Below, piece by piece: positions 17,497 to 26,583 of a stretch of 64,000 bases of DNA; positions within the stretch are counted from its first letter, which is position 1; each line of letters begins with the position of its first letter. The notes beneath the pieces were generated by a model. The model did no database searches, was not told where the DNA came from, and saw nothing but the letters and a program-made list of their open reading frames with translations. Position numbers and translations under genes: made by a program. Source of the DNA: Bacteroidetes bacterium UBA1312 (GTDB taxonomy: Bacteria; Bacteroidota; Bacteroidia; Chitinophagales; Chitinophagaceae); NCBI GenBank assembly GCA_002307135.1, contig DBTQ01000010.1, positions 55,799-119,798 of the forward strand. The letters are read 5' to 3'.

Positions 17497-18619
17497 ATAT
17501 GCTCTTGTAAAAATCCATCATCTTCTTTGTGGCCACTATGCTTGTAAAATTTTGATGTGCATATATTAAACCACTTTCCTTCATATTGTTTACCGTATTA
17601 GTATCGGTCAAAACTTTCTCAATAGCATCAGCTAGGTTCGCCGCATTATTGGGGTCGATATAGATCGAATGATGACCTCCAGCCTCAGTCAAAGAAGAGG
17701 TAAGTGCCGTAATAACAGGTGTTTTACTCAATAATGCTTCTGCAACGGGTAAACCAAAACCTTCGTAAAAGGATGGGTAAATCAATGCGCGCGCACACTG
17801 GTAGATGGATTGTACATGCTGATTGTCGTCCAGCTTATCCAGCCAGATCACTAAATGGTTCAGGTCTTTTTCTGCAATCATTGCTTCAACCTCCTGTTTG
17901 TATTTACCACCTCTGCCAATCACTACAATAGGTATTTGTAGTTGAGGGGATAAATGTTCATAAGATTCAATAATTATCTTCAGATTTTTACGCGCTTCCA
18001 CACTACCCACATACAACAGATAATCTTTTGGTAATTGATATTGCTGTATTACCTGTTCATTTTCTTCGTCCGTTCTCAGTGTGTAAAAAAGTGGATTACA
18101 AGCTTGATAAATAACTTCTATTTTTTCAGGATCAATTTCATAAAAATGTACGATATCATTCTTGGTACTTTCGCTAATAGCAACGATTTTATCGGCATGT
18201 TGGCAACTGTATTTGAATTTCAGGTCGTAAATAACCTGTTCAGAAAGGCTAAAAGTTTTAGGATATATTTTAAAAATAAGATCGTGTATTGTTACCACAC
18301 TTTTAATACCCGACTTATTGATCTTGAGAGGTATTTCATTGCTTAGTCCATGAAACAAATCTATCCCGTCACGCTTCAAATCTGCCACTACTGAATAGCT
18401 GCGCCAAAGCGACTTGAATGCAGTACCAGCTGCATGATTTTGAAAGTGTGGATTATTAATAAAAGATGCAGTAACAGCTGAATTCCTGATTTCAGGTGTA
18501 TAAAGATGATATGCATTCTCCGGGTAGTAATTAGCCAAGTCATTCACTAACGTCCGACTATAATTCCCCAAACCAGTGAAATTGCAGAATAATCTTTTAG
18601 CATCAAATCCTATGTTCAT
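17495..18619 (-). CDS. Glycosyltransferase family 4/1 (GT-B)
   Basis: A 374-aa GT-B glycosyltransferase. The N-terminal acceptor domain starts MNIGFDAKRLFCNFTGLGNYSRTLV. The donor site in the C-terminal domain has LYVGSVEARKNL and YPSFYEGFGLPVAEALLSKTPVIT, with the E-x7-E pair. These enzymes build surface polysaccharides or glycolipids from nucleotide sugars, but donor and acceptor cannot be told here. It is monocistronic on the minus strand between the metal cluster and the ars operon, not inside a polysaccharide gene cluster. Confidence 0.85.
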   Translation of the reverse strand: MNIGFDAKRLFCNFTGLGNYSRTLVNDLANYYPENAYHLYTPEIRNSAVTASFINNPHFQNHAAGTAFKSLWRSYSVVADLKRDGIDLFHGLSNEIPLKINKSGIKSVVTIHDLIFKIYPKTFSLSEQVIYDLKFKYSCQHADKIVAISESTKNDIVHFYEIDPEKIEVIYQACNPLFYTLRTDEENEQVIQQYQLPKDYLLYVGSVEARKNLKIIIESYEHLSPQLQIPIVVIGRGGKYKQEVEAMIAEKDLNHLVIWLDKLDDNQHVQSIYQCARALIYPSFYEGFGLPVAEALLSKTPVITALTSSLTEAGGHHSIYIDPNNAANLADAIEKVLTDTNTVNNMKESGLIYAHQNFTSIVATKKMMDFYKSI

Positions 18620-18722
18620 AATAGCTATAGACTGCGAAAATAGTGAATCTGATTTAATACAGCTTTAATAATTGAACTGAGTACTATTGAAAATTATTTG
18701 TTGCCCTTAAAATTCTATCGTA

Positions 18723-18734
18723 ATATTGCAATAT
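18723..18734 (+). promoter_or_regulatory. Palindrome upstream of arsR, candidate ArsR operator
   Basis: Perfect 12-bp palindrome ATATTGCAATAT ending 12 nt before the arsR ATG, within a longer AT-rich symmetric stretch. Its position suits autorepression by ArsR. Assignment is by position and symmetry only. Confidence 0.5.
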
Positions 18735-18746
18735 ATAAATATAGAA

Positions 18747-19079
18747 ATGGGTACAACGAAAACGGATCATTTTACGGACGAACAAAATGAGATAGCCATT
18801 TTACTAAAAGCATTGGCACATCCGGCTAGGGTGGCTATTATTGATTACCTACTCAAGGTAGATACCTGCATTTGTGGTGACATTGTCAATGAATTGCCAT
18901 TAGCGCAACCCACCGTTTCGCAACATTTGAAAGAATTAAAAAATGCAGGACTTATTAAAGGAAATATCGAAGGAAATGCTATTTGCTATTGTATTGACGA
19001 AAAAGCTTTTCAAAAAATACAACACTATTGCACAGGAATAAGCAAAGGATTAAATAAAAAGAACAACAGGTGTTGTTAG
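18747..19079 (+). CDS. arsR: ArsR-family arsenic-responsive repressor
   Basis: A 110-aa winged-helix repressor. The metal site CIC in VDTCICGDIV matches the As(III)-binding CxC of ArsR, and the recognition helix is LAQPTVSQHLKELKNAGLIKG. A CC pair ends the protein. The ATG at 18747 is preferred; the TTG at 18726 would lie inside the palindromic operator-like sequence. It heads the operon arsR-DUF6428-acr3-arsC and should release DNA when arsenite binds. Confidence 0.92.
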   Translation: MGTTKTDHFTDEQNEIAILLKALAHPARVAIIDYLLKVDTCICGDIVNELPLAQPTVSQHLKELKNAGLIKGNIEGNAICYCIDEKAFQKIQHYCTGISKGLNKKNNRCC

Positions 19080-19105
19080 TGAATATTAATAAAAAAAATG
19101 AACTC

Positions 19106-19585
19106 ATGAAATTATCTGAATTTAAACAACGTTTGACAGAATTAAACAGCTTGAATTTTATTCAAGTCAATGGAATGCCCGTTCCTGTACACTTTCATAT
19201 TACAGAAGTAGGGCTGACAACTAAACATTTTATTGACTGTGGCGGCGATATACACAGCGACCGATTTGCCAATTTCCAACTATGGGTAGCTGAAGATATA
19301 GCGCATCGGCTTAAACCAAGTTCGTTGCTACACATTATTGATCTTTCAGAAAAAGTGCTGGCAGGTGAAGACTTGGAAATTGAAGTAGAATATCAGACAG
19401 AGACAATAGGTCGATATGGTTTAACTATTTCTGGTGACAACTTTGTATTGGTGGCTAAAGAAACAGACTGTTTGGCTAAGGTTAAATGTGGCATTCCTGT
19501 TCCTAAACAAAAAATAAAATTAGTGGATTTAACCAACGGTAATAATGATACCTCTTGCTGCACGCCGGGTGGCGGATGTTGCTAA
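19106..19585 (+). CDS. DUF6428 family protein of the ars operon, with Cys-rich tail
   Basis: A 159-aa cytoplasmic protein (MKLSEFKQRLTELNSLNF...) of the DUF6428 type found in arsenic operons of Bacteroidota. The C-terminal tail reads SCCTPGGGCC, four cysteines in two pairs around a Gly-rich turn, which looks like a soft-metal chelating site. The frame is open upstream into the arsR stop, but the ATG at 19106 starts the conserved region. Lying between arsR and acr3, it may carry arsenite to the efflux pump or buffer it; that role is inference. Confidence 0.75.
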   Translation: MKLSEFKQRLTELNSLNFIQVNGMPVPVHFHITEVGLTTKHFIDCGGDIHSDRFANFQLWVAEDIAHRLKPSSLLHIIDLSEKVLAGEDLEIEVEYQTETIGRYGLTISGDNFVLVAKETDCLAKVKCGIPVPKQKIKLVDLTNGNNDTSCCTPGGGCC

Positions 19586-19612
19586 AAATAGGACAATAAC
19601 TAAAATCAAATC

Positions 19613-20680
19613 ATGTCTGCAAATAATTGTGCTCCGGCAAACGAAAGAAAAAAATTAAGCTTTCTCGATCGGTATCTTACGCTTTGGATATTTTTAGCCA
19701 TGGCAGTTGGCATCCTGTTGGGTTATTTTATACCTGATACCGCTACATTGATCAATTCCTTTTCCAGCGGCACCACCAATATTCCCTTAGCAATAGGTTT
19801 AATATTGATGATGTATCCTCCATTGGCTAAAGTGCGCTATGAAAAAATGGGCGAGGTGTTTAAAAATACCAGAGTGCTTGGCACATCACTATTACTCAAT
19901 TGGATTATAGGCCCGATTTTGATGTTCTTTTTAGCCATTATATTTTTAAAAGGCTATCCTGAATATATGGTCGGGTTAATACTCATTGGTCTCGCACGTT
20001 GTATCGCAATGGTAGTGGTATGGAATGAACTGGCTGAAGGCAACAGAGAATATGCAGCCGGCCTCATTGCGCTGAACAGTATATTTCAAGTATTGTTGTA
20101 CAGCATCTATGCCTACCTATTCATTACCGTTTTGCCACCTTATTTTGGCATCAAAGGTCTGGATATAAATATTACAATTGCAGCAATAGCCAAAAGTGTG
20201 GGTATCTATTTAGGCATTCCTTTTGCAGCAGGTATCATTAGCCGGTATGTACTTATCCGGCTTAAGTCAGAAGAATGGTTTCAAAACAAATTTGTACCCA
20301 TCATATCACCGATCACATTAATTGCCCTGCTGTTTACCATTGTTGTTATGTTTAGCCTCAAAGGAGGATTGGTATTGCAATTGCCATTAGATGTTGTGCG
20401 CATAGCCATCCCATTGCTCATCTACTTTGTAGTTATGTTTATCGTGAGCTTTTGGCTCGGTAAAAAGATGGGAGCAGATTATTCCAAAAGTGCGGCAATA
20501 GCCTTCACTGCTGCCGGCAACAACTTTGAATTAGCCATAGCTGTTGCCATCGGTGTATTCGGCATCAACAGTGGTCAGGCATTTGTTGGTGTTATAGGGC
20601 CATTGGTAGAAGTTCCGGCACTCATTAGCTTAGTTAATATAGCATTTTGGTTGAGGCGAAAATATTATAAAATAGGGTAG
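19613..20680 (+). CDS. acr3: ACR3-type arsenite efflux transporter
   Basis: A 355-aa protein with ten hydrophobic segments. It exports arsenite, driven by the proton motive force. Family motifs include the LNWIIGP segment, then LIGLARCIAMVVVWNELA, which holds the essential cysteine, and AIAFTAAGNNFELAIAVAIGVFG near the end. The N-terminus begins with a short hydrophilic tail and LSFLDRYLTLWIFLAMAVG. It is third in the ars operon, 2 bp before arsC. Orthologues are also named arsB, but ArsB proper is an unrelated family. Confidence 0.95.
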   Translation: MSANNCAPANERKKLSFLDRYLTLWIFLAMAVGILLGYFIPDTATLINSFSSGTTNIPLAIGLILMMYPPLAKVRYEKMGEVFKNTRVLGTSLLLNWIIGPILMFFLAIIFLKGYPEYMVGLILIGLARCIAMVVVWNELAEGNREYAAGLIALNSIFQVLLYSIYAYLFITVLPPYFGIKGLDINITIAAIAKSVGIYLGIPFAAGIISRYVLIRLKSEEWFQNKFVPIISPITLIALLFTIVVMFSLKGGLVLQLPLDVVRIAIPLLIYFVVMFIVSFWLGKKMGADYSKSAAIAFTAAGNNFELAIAVAIGVFGINSGQAFVGVIGPLVEVPALISLVNIAFWLRRKYYKIG

Positions 20681-20682
20681 AG

Positions 20683-21078
20683 ATGAAAAAGAAATTATTG
20701 TTTGTTTGCGTCGAAAACAGCAATCGCTCACAGATGAGTCAAGCATTTGCCCGTATATTAGGAGGCGAAGGTATAGAGGCCTATAGTGCAGGGAGCAAGC
20801 CTAGCGGCATTGTAAATGTCAAAGCCATTGCAGCAATGAAAGAACTAGGCTACGACCTGAGTACACACGACAGTAAAAGTCTGGACGATGTTAGGGCTTA
20901 TGCACCATTTGATGTAGTCGTCACTATGGGCTGTGGTGATGCTTGTCCTTGGATGCCCGCTAAAAAATTTGTTGACTGGCAGATCCCGGATCCCAAATAC
21001 ATGGAACCAGCAGAATTCAATAAAGTGCGTGACTTTATCAAACAAAAAGTAGCTGAGCTGTTGGAAGAAATTAATTAA
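20683..21078 (+). CDS. arsC: Arsenate reductase, low-molecular-weight phosphatase type
   Basis: A 131-aa LMW-phosphatase-fold arsenate reductase. The phosphate-binding loop CVENSNRSQ has the nucleophile at Cys9. Two later cysteines, Cys84 and Cys88 in MGCGDACP, can relay the disulfide as in the thioredoxin-linked pI258 enzyme, but the pair is closer together than in that enzyme. The acid aspartate lies in IPDP. It turns As(V) into As(III) for ACR3. The last gene of the operon, it starts 2 bp after the acr3 stop. Confidence 0.92.
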   Translation: MKKKLLFVCVENSNRSQMSQAFARILGGEGIEAYSAGSKPSGIVNVKAIAAMKELGYDLSTHDSKSLDDVRAYAPFDVVVTMGCGDACPWMPAKKFVDWQIPDPKYMEPAEFNKVRDFIKQKVAELLEEIN

Positions 21079-21116
21079 GCTTCAACCATTATCTTTGATC
21101 CAAACTTTTGGCTCAG

Positions 21117-22178
21117 ATGAACTATAGATATATTACATGCTTGATTCTATTTTTAGTTTTATCACTTCACATAAATGCTCAAAAGAAAAAAGTTCAAATA
21201 ACTGCCATTGCCTTTTATAATTTAGAGAATTTCTTCGACCCGGAAGATGATCCCAATAAGGCCGATGAAGATTTTACACCCGATGGTTCACACCAATATA
21301 CCGAGGCTGTTTTCCAACAAAAAGCACATAATCTAGCGACCGTTTTAGAACAACTGGGAACAGAATATGCAGCTAACGGAGCCTCACTCATCGGAGTAGC
21401 AGAGGTAGAAGACGATCGTGCATTAAAGCTTTTAGTAAGTCAACCTGAAATCAAAAAAAGGCATTATCGTTTTGTTCGTTTTGATGGTCCGGACAATAGA
21501 GGTATTAATGTGGCATTATTATACAATCCTGCGCATTTCAAAATACTGCAAGCACAACCACTAGCCGTGAATTTACAATTTGCAGGAGCCGGGCATACAC
21601 GTGATGTGCTGCTAGTACATGGCATATTATTAGGCGATAGTGTATATGTATTGGTCAATCATTGGCCATCGCGCAGCGGTGGTGAAGCCGCATCTGCACC
21701 TAAGCGAGCGGCAGCTGCAGAAGTCAATAAACAAGCTACAGAACAAATATTGAGCAACAATCCCAAGGCTAAAATAGTGATTATGGGCGACCTCAACGAC
21801 GATCCCGTAAGCCCCAGCGTGGCAAAGGTATTGGGTACAACCGGTAATGTTCAGAAAGCAAAATCAGGTGGGCTGTACAATCCCTGGCTCAAATATTATC
21901 AAAAAGGTTTGGGTACACTATGCTACGATGATAAATGGAATTTGTTTGACCAAATTATTATATCAGGGGCTTGGTTGAGTGCTCAAAATGGCCATTGGCA
22001 GTATTATACATCTTCAATTTTTGATAAAGATTTTCTCAAAACAACTTTTGGCAAATACAGAGGCTATCCACACCGAAGCTATAGCGGCAATAAATGGATC
22101 AATGGCTACAGTGATCATTTCCCTACAGTTATTTATTTGATCAAAGACGCAGTACAACAACCTGAAACCGAGTATTAA
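21117..22178 (+). CDS. Endonuclease/exonuclease/phosphatase family protein, secreted
   Basis: A 353-aa protein with a signal peptide ending near INAQ. The EEP (DNase I-like) fold is visible: FYNLENFFDPEDD (metal Glu), GVAEVEDDRAL, NHWPSRSGGEAAS (catalytic His and Asn), VIMGDLNDDP (Asp/Asn pair) and YSDHFPTVI (final Asp-His). Such proteins cut nucleic acids or phosphoesters in the periplasm or outside. The ATG at 21117 is chosen over the TTG at 21108, and TATCTTTG at 21090-21097 fits a -7 box. Substrate unknown. Confidence 0.87.
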   Translation: MNYRYITCLILFLVLSLHINAQKKKVQITAIAFYNLENFFDPEDDPNKADEDFTPDGSHQYTEAVFQQKAHNLATVLEQLGTEYAANGASLIGVAEVEDDRALKLLVSQPEIKKRHYRFVRFDGPDNRGINVALLYNPAHFKILQAQPLAVNLQFAGAGHTRDVLLVHGILLGDSVYVLVNHWPSRSGGEAASAPKRAAAAEVNKQATEQILSNNPKAKIVIMGDLNDDPVSPSVAKVLGTTGNVQKAKSGGLYNPWLKYYQKGLGTLCYDDKWNLFDQIIISGAWLSAQNGHWQYYTSSIFDKDFLKTTFGKYRGYPHRSYSGNKWINGYSDHFPTVIYLIKDAVQQPETEY

Positions 22179-22236
22179 ATCCATCATTTTTATTTAAAAA
22201 GCATCATTAAATTTGCAGATGCTTCAATCGTGTTCC

Positions 22237-23532
22237 ATGAAAAAACTATTCGTCCTATTGGCACTGTTCAGTGTCCCACAATTGGCCTTCGCACAAGACA
22301 TGCGTTATATCAAACACAATATTGTAACGCTGAGCAGCAGTACCATGGAAGGTAGAGGCTATGTAAAAAACGGAAGGGGAAAAGCTGCGCGGTTTATTCA
22401 GAAAACATTTACAGAATTGAATTTAAAATCTTTTGATGAAGCCGGTAAATACGATCAGGATTATACATTTTCAGTCAATACATTTCCTAAAGATGTTGAT
22501 TTGAAAATAGGTAAAACAAACCTTCGTCCTGGTGTTGATTTTTTGGTGAATGCAGCTAGTCCCGCATTTCATAGTACAGGTACACAAAAAAATATTCAGA
22601 TTAATCTGGCTAAAATCAAAACGGCCGAAGACTGGGCAAAAACTAAAGCTAAGTTCAATAGCATGGATATTTATGAACTCCATCATGTCGATACACTATG
22701 CAGCAGACTTAAAATTTCACCCAGAGCATTTGCTGCCGAATTACCCAAGTCTTGTTATATTATTCCCCAACACAATAAATTGATATGGACTGTTGCTACC
22801 GATACTATTGCTGCAACAATTTTATATGTTGCGGACACTTCTATGCCACGTCATCATTTTTGGCAAAGCAATAAAGCTGCTGTAAATGTGCAAAACAAGT
22901 ATGAACCGAATGCACTCAGCAAAAATATAGTAGGCTATATACCGGGCACAGGAGCTCCGGATAGTTTTATCGTCTTTACAGCGCATTACGACCATCTAGG
23001 GCAAATGGGCAAGTATGCCACTTTCCCGGGAGCCAATGACAATGCAAGTGGCACCAGTTTTATGCTAGGTTTGGCGCGCTATTATGCGGCAAAACCACAG
23101 CGTTATTCCATCGTTTTTATGGCTTTCAGCGGTGAAGAAGCTGGCCTGTTAGGTTCAAAATATTATGTGGCACATCCTTTATTCCCTTTAGAAAAAATAA
23201 ATCTGTTAATCAACATTGACTTAATGGGCGATGCTACAGACGGTATTACAATAGTCAATGCAGTAAAGCAACAAACGACTTTTGACGCACTGACTCGGAT
23301 AAATAATGAAAAGAAATATTTACCTAAAATCTTGAGTCGCGATAACGCTTCTAATAGCGATCACTATCCATTCACCCAAGTGGATGTACCTGCTGTATTT
23401 ATTTATGCCAATGGCGGTAAAGGATATTATCATGATGTATTTGATAAGGCTCAGGAATTGTCATTAAACAATGTGGACAATGTGGCTAAATTGTTGTTTG
23501 ATTTTATAGCCTTAAAATGTAAAAGTCATTAG
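22237..23532 (+). CDS. M28 family zinc aminopeptidase, secreted
   Basis: A 431-aa exported metallopeptidase (signal MKKLFVLLALFSVPQLAFAQ). The five zinc ligands fit the M28 order: TAHYDHLG (His), ANDNASG (Asp), FSGEEAGLLGS (catalytic and ligand Glu), NIDLMGD (Asp) and YYHDVFD (His). A prodomain-like part precedes the catalytic half. Three starts are possible (22213 TTG, 22219, 22237); the last gives a clean signal peptide. TAAATTTG at 22208-22215 is a possible -7 box. It probably releases N-terminal amino acids from peptides in the periplasm. The sirtuin gene follows 10 bp later. Confidence 0.9.
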   Translation: MKKLFVLLALFSVPQLAFAQDMRYIKHNIVTLSSSTMEGRGYVKNGRGKAARFIQKTFTELNLKSFDEAGKYDQDYTFSVNTFPKDVDLKIGKTNLRPGVDFLVNAASPAFHSTGTQKNIQINLAKIKTAEDWAKTKAKFNSMDIYELHHVDTLCSRLKISPRAFAAELPKSCYIIPQHNKLIWTVATDTIAATILYVADTSMPRHHFWQSNKAAVNVQNKYEPNALSKNIVGYIPGTGAPDSFIVFTAHYDHLGQMGKYATFPGANDNASGTSFMLGLARYYAAKPQRYSIVFMAFSGEEAGLLGSKYYVAHPLFPLEKINLLINIDLMGDATDGITIVNAVKQQTTFDALTRINNEKKYLPKILSRDNASNSDHYPFTQVDVPAVFIYANGGKGYYHDVFDKAQELSLNNVDNVAKLLFDFIALKCKSH

Positions 23533-23542
23533 TAGAGGTACC

Positions 23543-24229
23543 ATGTCCAAACAAAAAATCATTGTACTTACAGGTGCAGGTATTAGTGCAGAAAGCGGAC
23601 TCAAAACCTTTCGCGATGGTGATGGCCTTTGGGAAAATCACCGGATAGAAGACGTGGCGACACCCGATGCCTGGCGCCGAAATCCTGAAATGGTGCTACG
23701 GTTTTACAATATGCGCAGGCAAGATTGTCTGGCAGCACAGCCCAATGCAGCTCACTTAGGCTTGGCACAGCTCGAACAATATTATGATGTAACAATCGTC
23801 ACCCAAAACATAGACGACCTACACGAACGTGCCGGCTCCGGCAATGTGCTACACCTGCATGGCGAAATATTGAAAATGCGCAGTGAGCGAGATGAGTATA
23901 GACTTTATGACATCCGAAAGGATATAGCATTGGGCGAAAAAGCACTTGATGGCGGACAATTCCGGCCACATGTAGTATGGTTTCACGAACCAGTACCTAT
24001 GATAGAACCCGCATTGGAACTGATGCAGGCGGCCGATATTTTTATACTCGTAGGTACATCACTGGCTGTATATCCTGCTGCGGGGTTGATTGACTATGTA
24101 CCAGACTCGGTACCGAAATATATTATGGACAAAAACATACCACGTATCAACCACTTACATAATATCATCCCTATTGAAAAAAATGCCACGCAAGGTATTG
24201 AAGTACTATTGAACGCATTGATCAAATAA
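23543..24229 (+). CDS. NAD-dependent deacylase, SIR2 family (zinc-less)
   Basis: A 228-aa sirtuin that removes acyl groups from lysine with NAD+. It shows the NAD motif TGAGISAESGLKTFRD, the TQNIDDLHERAG block, the catalytic His in HLHGE, and RPHVVWFHE. The YxxR motif (YNMR) suggests class III, able to take succinyl or other acidic acyl groups. The region between LHGE and RPHVVWF, where CobB has two CxxC zinc pairs, contains no cysteine, so the structural zinc is absent. This is usual in Bacteroidota members. Confidence 0.9.
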   Translation: MSKQKIIVLTGAGISAESGLKTFRDGDGLWENHRIEDVATPDAWRRNPEMVLRFYNMRRQDCLAAQPNAAHLGLAQLEQYYDVTIVTQNIDDLHERAGSGNVLHLHGEILKMRSERDEYRLYDIRKDIALGEKALDGGQFRPHVVWFHEPVPMIEPALELMQAADIFILVGTSLAVYPAAGLIDYVPDSVPKYIMDKNIPRINHLHNIIPIEKNATQGIEVLLNALIK

Positions 24230-24235
24230 TATACA

Positions 24236-25192
24236 TTAAGGTTCGGGCTGTACGGGTATATTATCTTTAAGTCTGGCAGCACTACCATGTATCCTGCCCA
24301 GTAGTATGCTTACATTCAAATCATAACCCAACATCATAATTTGTGTATTGAGTGATAGCCAGGCAAAGAAGGCTATTAGCGTACCTATAGAACCATACAC
24401 CTTGTTGTAGTTAATAAAATTATTGACCAGATAAAAGAATATAACGGAGGACAACACACACATCAGTGTAGCAAAAACGGCACCGGGCGACACGAATTTG
24501 AATCGATGTGATAAGGATGGTCCATAAATATAAATCCAGGAAATAGCGCAAAAAATCAGCACCAGTATTAAAATCATACTGAATATCTTCACCACTATTA
24601 CCGCACCGAATATATCCATCAGCAATGCGTTGACGGTTTCACTCTGAATAATAATAGCCACAATAGACACCAGTACCACAGCCATGAGCATAATGGTTAA
24701 TTTTACTGCAGCCCAACGACGCTGAAAAGCATTACGCTTGACATATACCTTCAGGTCTCTATCGAAATACCGCATTAATCCCATCATCCCGTTGGACGAA
24801 TAAAAGAGGGTTAATAATAAGCTTATAGATAACAAAGAGCGTTGCTCTTTGTTCAGAAAATCAACAATGACTTTACTGATACTATCGTAAGTAGCCTGAT
24901 TGGGAGCTAGATAACTGAGCATTTCTAAAATCGTCTTTTGTACATCGTGCAAAGGCAGGTAGGGTACCAGTGTAAACAAAAACAATAGAGTAGGTGCCAG
25001 AGCTGTAAGGAAGTTGAATGTAACAGCAGCTGAGCTATCGGTAAAATTGATATTACCCATGTTCTCTATAAAAAAACGTCCTGCATCATAAATCGATACA
25101 CCGTCGAAACCTGGCAGCACTATACGTTTGCTCCAAGCAACTATAGCACGCAGTACAGGTAATTTGTATAAGAGGTCTTTTATTTTAGACAT
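24236..25192 (-). CDS. YihY/BrkB family inner-membrane protein
   Basis: A 318-aa integral membrane protein with six hydrophobic segments. Family features are the SAAVTFNFLTALAPTLLFLFTLVPYLPL block near the N-terminus and YGSIGTLIAFFAWLSLNTQIMMLGYDLN near the end. The role of YihY/BrkB proteins is unsettled, and the old name RNase BN for this family is wrong. The frame continues to a TTG at 25240, but the ATG at 25192 (MSKIKDLLYKL) is the better start. Convergent with the sirtuin gene, with only 6 bp between stops. Confidence 0.85.
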   Translation of the reverse strand: MSKIKDLLYKLPVLRAIVAWSKRIVLPGFDGVSIYDAGRFFIENMGNINFTDSSAAVTFNFLTALAPTLLFLFTLVPYLPLHDVQKTILEMLSYLAPNQATYDSISKVIVDFLNKEQRSLLSISLLLTLFYSSNGMMGLMRYFDRDLKVYVKRNAFQRRWAAVKLTIMLMAVVLVSIVAIIIQSETVNALLMDIFGAVIVVKIFSMILILVLIFCAISWIYIYGPSLSHRFKFVSPGAVFATLMCVLSSVIFFYLVNNFINYNKVYGSIGTLIAFFAWLSLNTQIMMLGYDLNVSILLGRIHGSAARLKDNIPVQPEP

Positions 25193-25286
25193 AGAAACTG
25201 GATTGGTTTCTGTTACAGCTACGAAAATAGCCGAAAGCAACTAGCCGCGCAAAACTAATTGTTTTCGTTTAGGAGTCTTTGATTTA

Positions 25287-25892
25287 TTACCAGCGATAAC
25301 CAATTGCAAAAGACAATTGACCTAAAAAAGAATTCGTGTGGGACAATGTGGATTTATTGTAATTATTATCTGCACCTAAACCAAAATCCGTTTCGAGTGT
25401 TGCACGAATATGACGTGAAAATTGAAAGTTGATGGCATTGGCAAAAAGAAATCCAAAAATAAAACGTGTTTGTAAACCTGCGTGGTTAGAATATGTTTCT
25501 GCACTTGCACCCTTACCAACCCCTATCATCATATTAGCACCTAAACAATAGCGGGCAACACCCTTGGTTTTTGCAGGATAATATCGAAAGCCTGGTTCAA
25601 TAAAAAACAATTCACCCTGAAGCTCCTCTGGCCCGCTTGTACCTCCATGACCACTATAAGTACTTGTAATAGTTGAAAAACAAACCCCGGCTGGCAGGAT
25701 AAATGTTGTTTTTTTGTCAATCAAACATTCGTATTGTAAGCCAAAACCAATACCTCCATTGTTCACTACTGCAGATGCAGACATTATATTATTACCATAA
25801 ATCTTTCTAGGTGCAGATTCCTGAGCATTTACTTGCACAGCAAAAAGAACAAACGCGATAAAAACAAAATACCTCATAAAATAGTTGAGCAT
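25287..25892 (-). CDS. Hypothetical outer-membrane beta-barrel protein
   Basis: A 201-aa exported protein; the signal MRYFVFIAFVLFAVQVNAQ starts at the second ATG (25877), and the ATG at 25892 adds five residues. The mature part alternates short amphipathic strands with aromatic ends (GGIGFGLQYECL, FFIEPGFRYYPA, GQLSFAIGYRW), ending in a C-terminal aromatic (W) as many barrels do. It has no close family known to me and no operon partner. A porin-like or structural role is a guess. Confidence 0.55.
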   Translation of the reverse strand: MLNYFMRYFVFIAFVLFAVQVNAQESAPRKIYGNNIMSASAVVNNGGIGFGLQYECLIDKKTTFILPAGVCFSTITSTYSGHGGTSGPEELQGELFFIEPGFRYYPAKTKGVARYCLGANMMIGVGKGASAETYSNHAGLQTRFIFGFLFANAINFQFSRHIRATLETDFGLGADNNYNKSTLSHTNSFLGQLSFAIGYRW

Positions 25893-26086
25893 TAACGATC
25901 AAACATACAATTTAATAAATGAAATTTCTACATCTAATTGACAAGCGGTATTAAAAAGTTTATAAGCGGTAGGAACAACTAAACTTTACCGGGTATCCAT
26001 TATCTATTCAGCCTTTCAATACCGTAACCGGGTTGAGTCAAATAGAGCATTTAAACACCTCCAGTAGCCTGTAGCATTCAAAAAGC

Positions 26087-26247
26087 TAGGCATACCTGCC
26101 TAAAGGTAAAGCATACCTGTCTGCGAGATAGGTATGCTTATCAAAAAGGTAAGGCATACCTGACCAACTTACAGGTATGCCTTACAATAAGGTAAACCAT
26201 ACCTATCAACAAGAAAGCCTGCTTTACCTATATGATGGGTATGGTTT
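26087..26247. repeat. Array of consecutive hairpins made of a repeated GGTAA..CATACCT unit
   Basis: The core CATACCT occurs four times (near 26090, 26112, 26155, 26198), the last three each preceded by AGGTAA plus 2 nt. Three hairpins follow each other: AAGCATACCT/AGGTATGCTT (26109-26139, loop 11), a perfect 13-bp TAAGGCATACCTG/CAGGTATGCCTTA (26150-26184, loop 9), and AAACCATACC/GGTATGGTTT (26194-26247, loop 34). No reading frame covers it. The rest of the 566-bp stretch 25893-26458 shows no gene. This is not a CRISPR, because units are uneven and palindromic. Confidence 0.75.
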
Positions 26248-26458
26248 CATTCAGGTAAATACAGTTTAAGTAATAGAGGAGTCGTCTTTGACGCTGTATT
26301 GCCCGAGCGTTGTAATCGTCAATTTTAGTGGTAGAACAGATTGTGTAAACAGAGTTGAGTTACACCATTTGAAAAATTCGCAACTTCAAAACGACACCTA
26401 TTAAATAAATTACTTTTGGATACTGTTCGATTTTAGTGCAGTCTCATAGCATGACCGA

Positions 26459-26583
26459 TAACGAGCAGGGCTTGGCGTTCGGGCGGGTTAAGGAGCTCAA
26501 AGTTTCAATTTAGTACTAAAGTTCATTAGAAGCACAAAGCTCCAAGTTTGCACGTCAGCCCGCCTGACGCAAAACCCGTGTTA
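26459..26583 (-). repeat. attC-like inverted repeat 1
   Basis: The ends TAAC (26459) and GTTA (26580-26583) close an imperfect hairpin: GGGCTTGGCGTTCGGGCGGG pairs with GCCCGCCTGACGCAAAACCC, and inside it GGAGCT pairs with AGCTCC. The stop codon of the adjacent minus-strand gene lies in the terminal core, as in integron cassettes. The core matches GTTRRRY only in part, so the call is attC-like. Confidence 0.6.

Noticed and set aside
26087..26247. CATACCT repeats as a CRISPR
   Set aside because: Spacing is irregular, each unit forms its own hairpin, and there are no cas genes.
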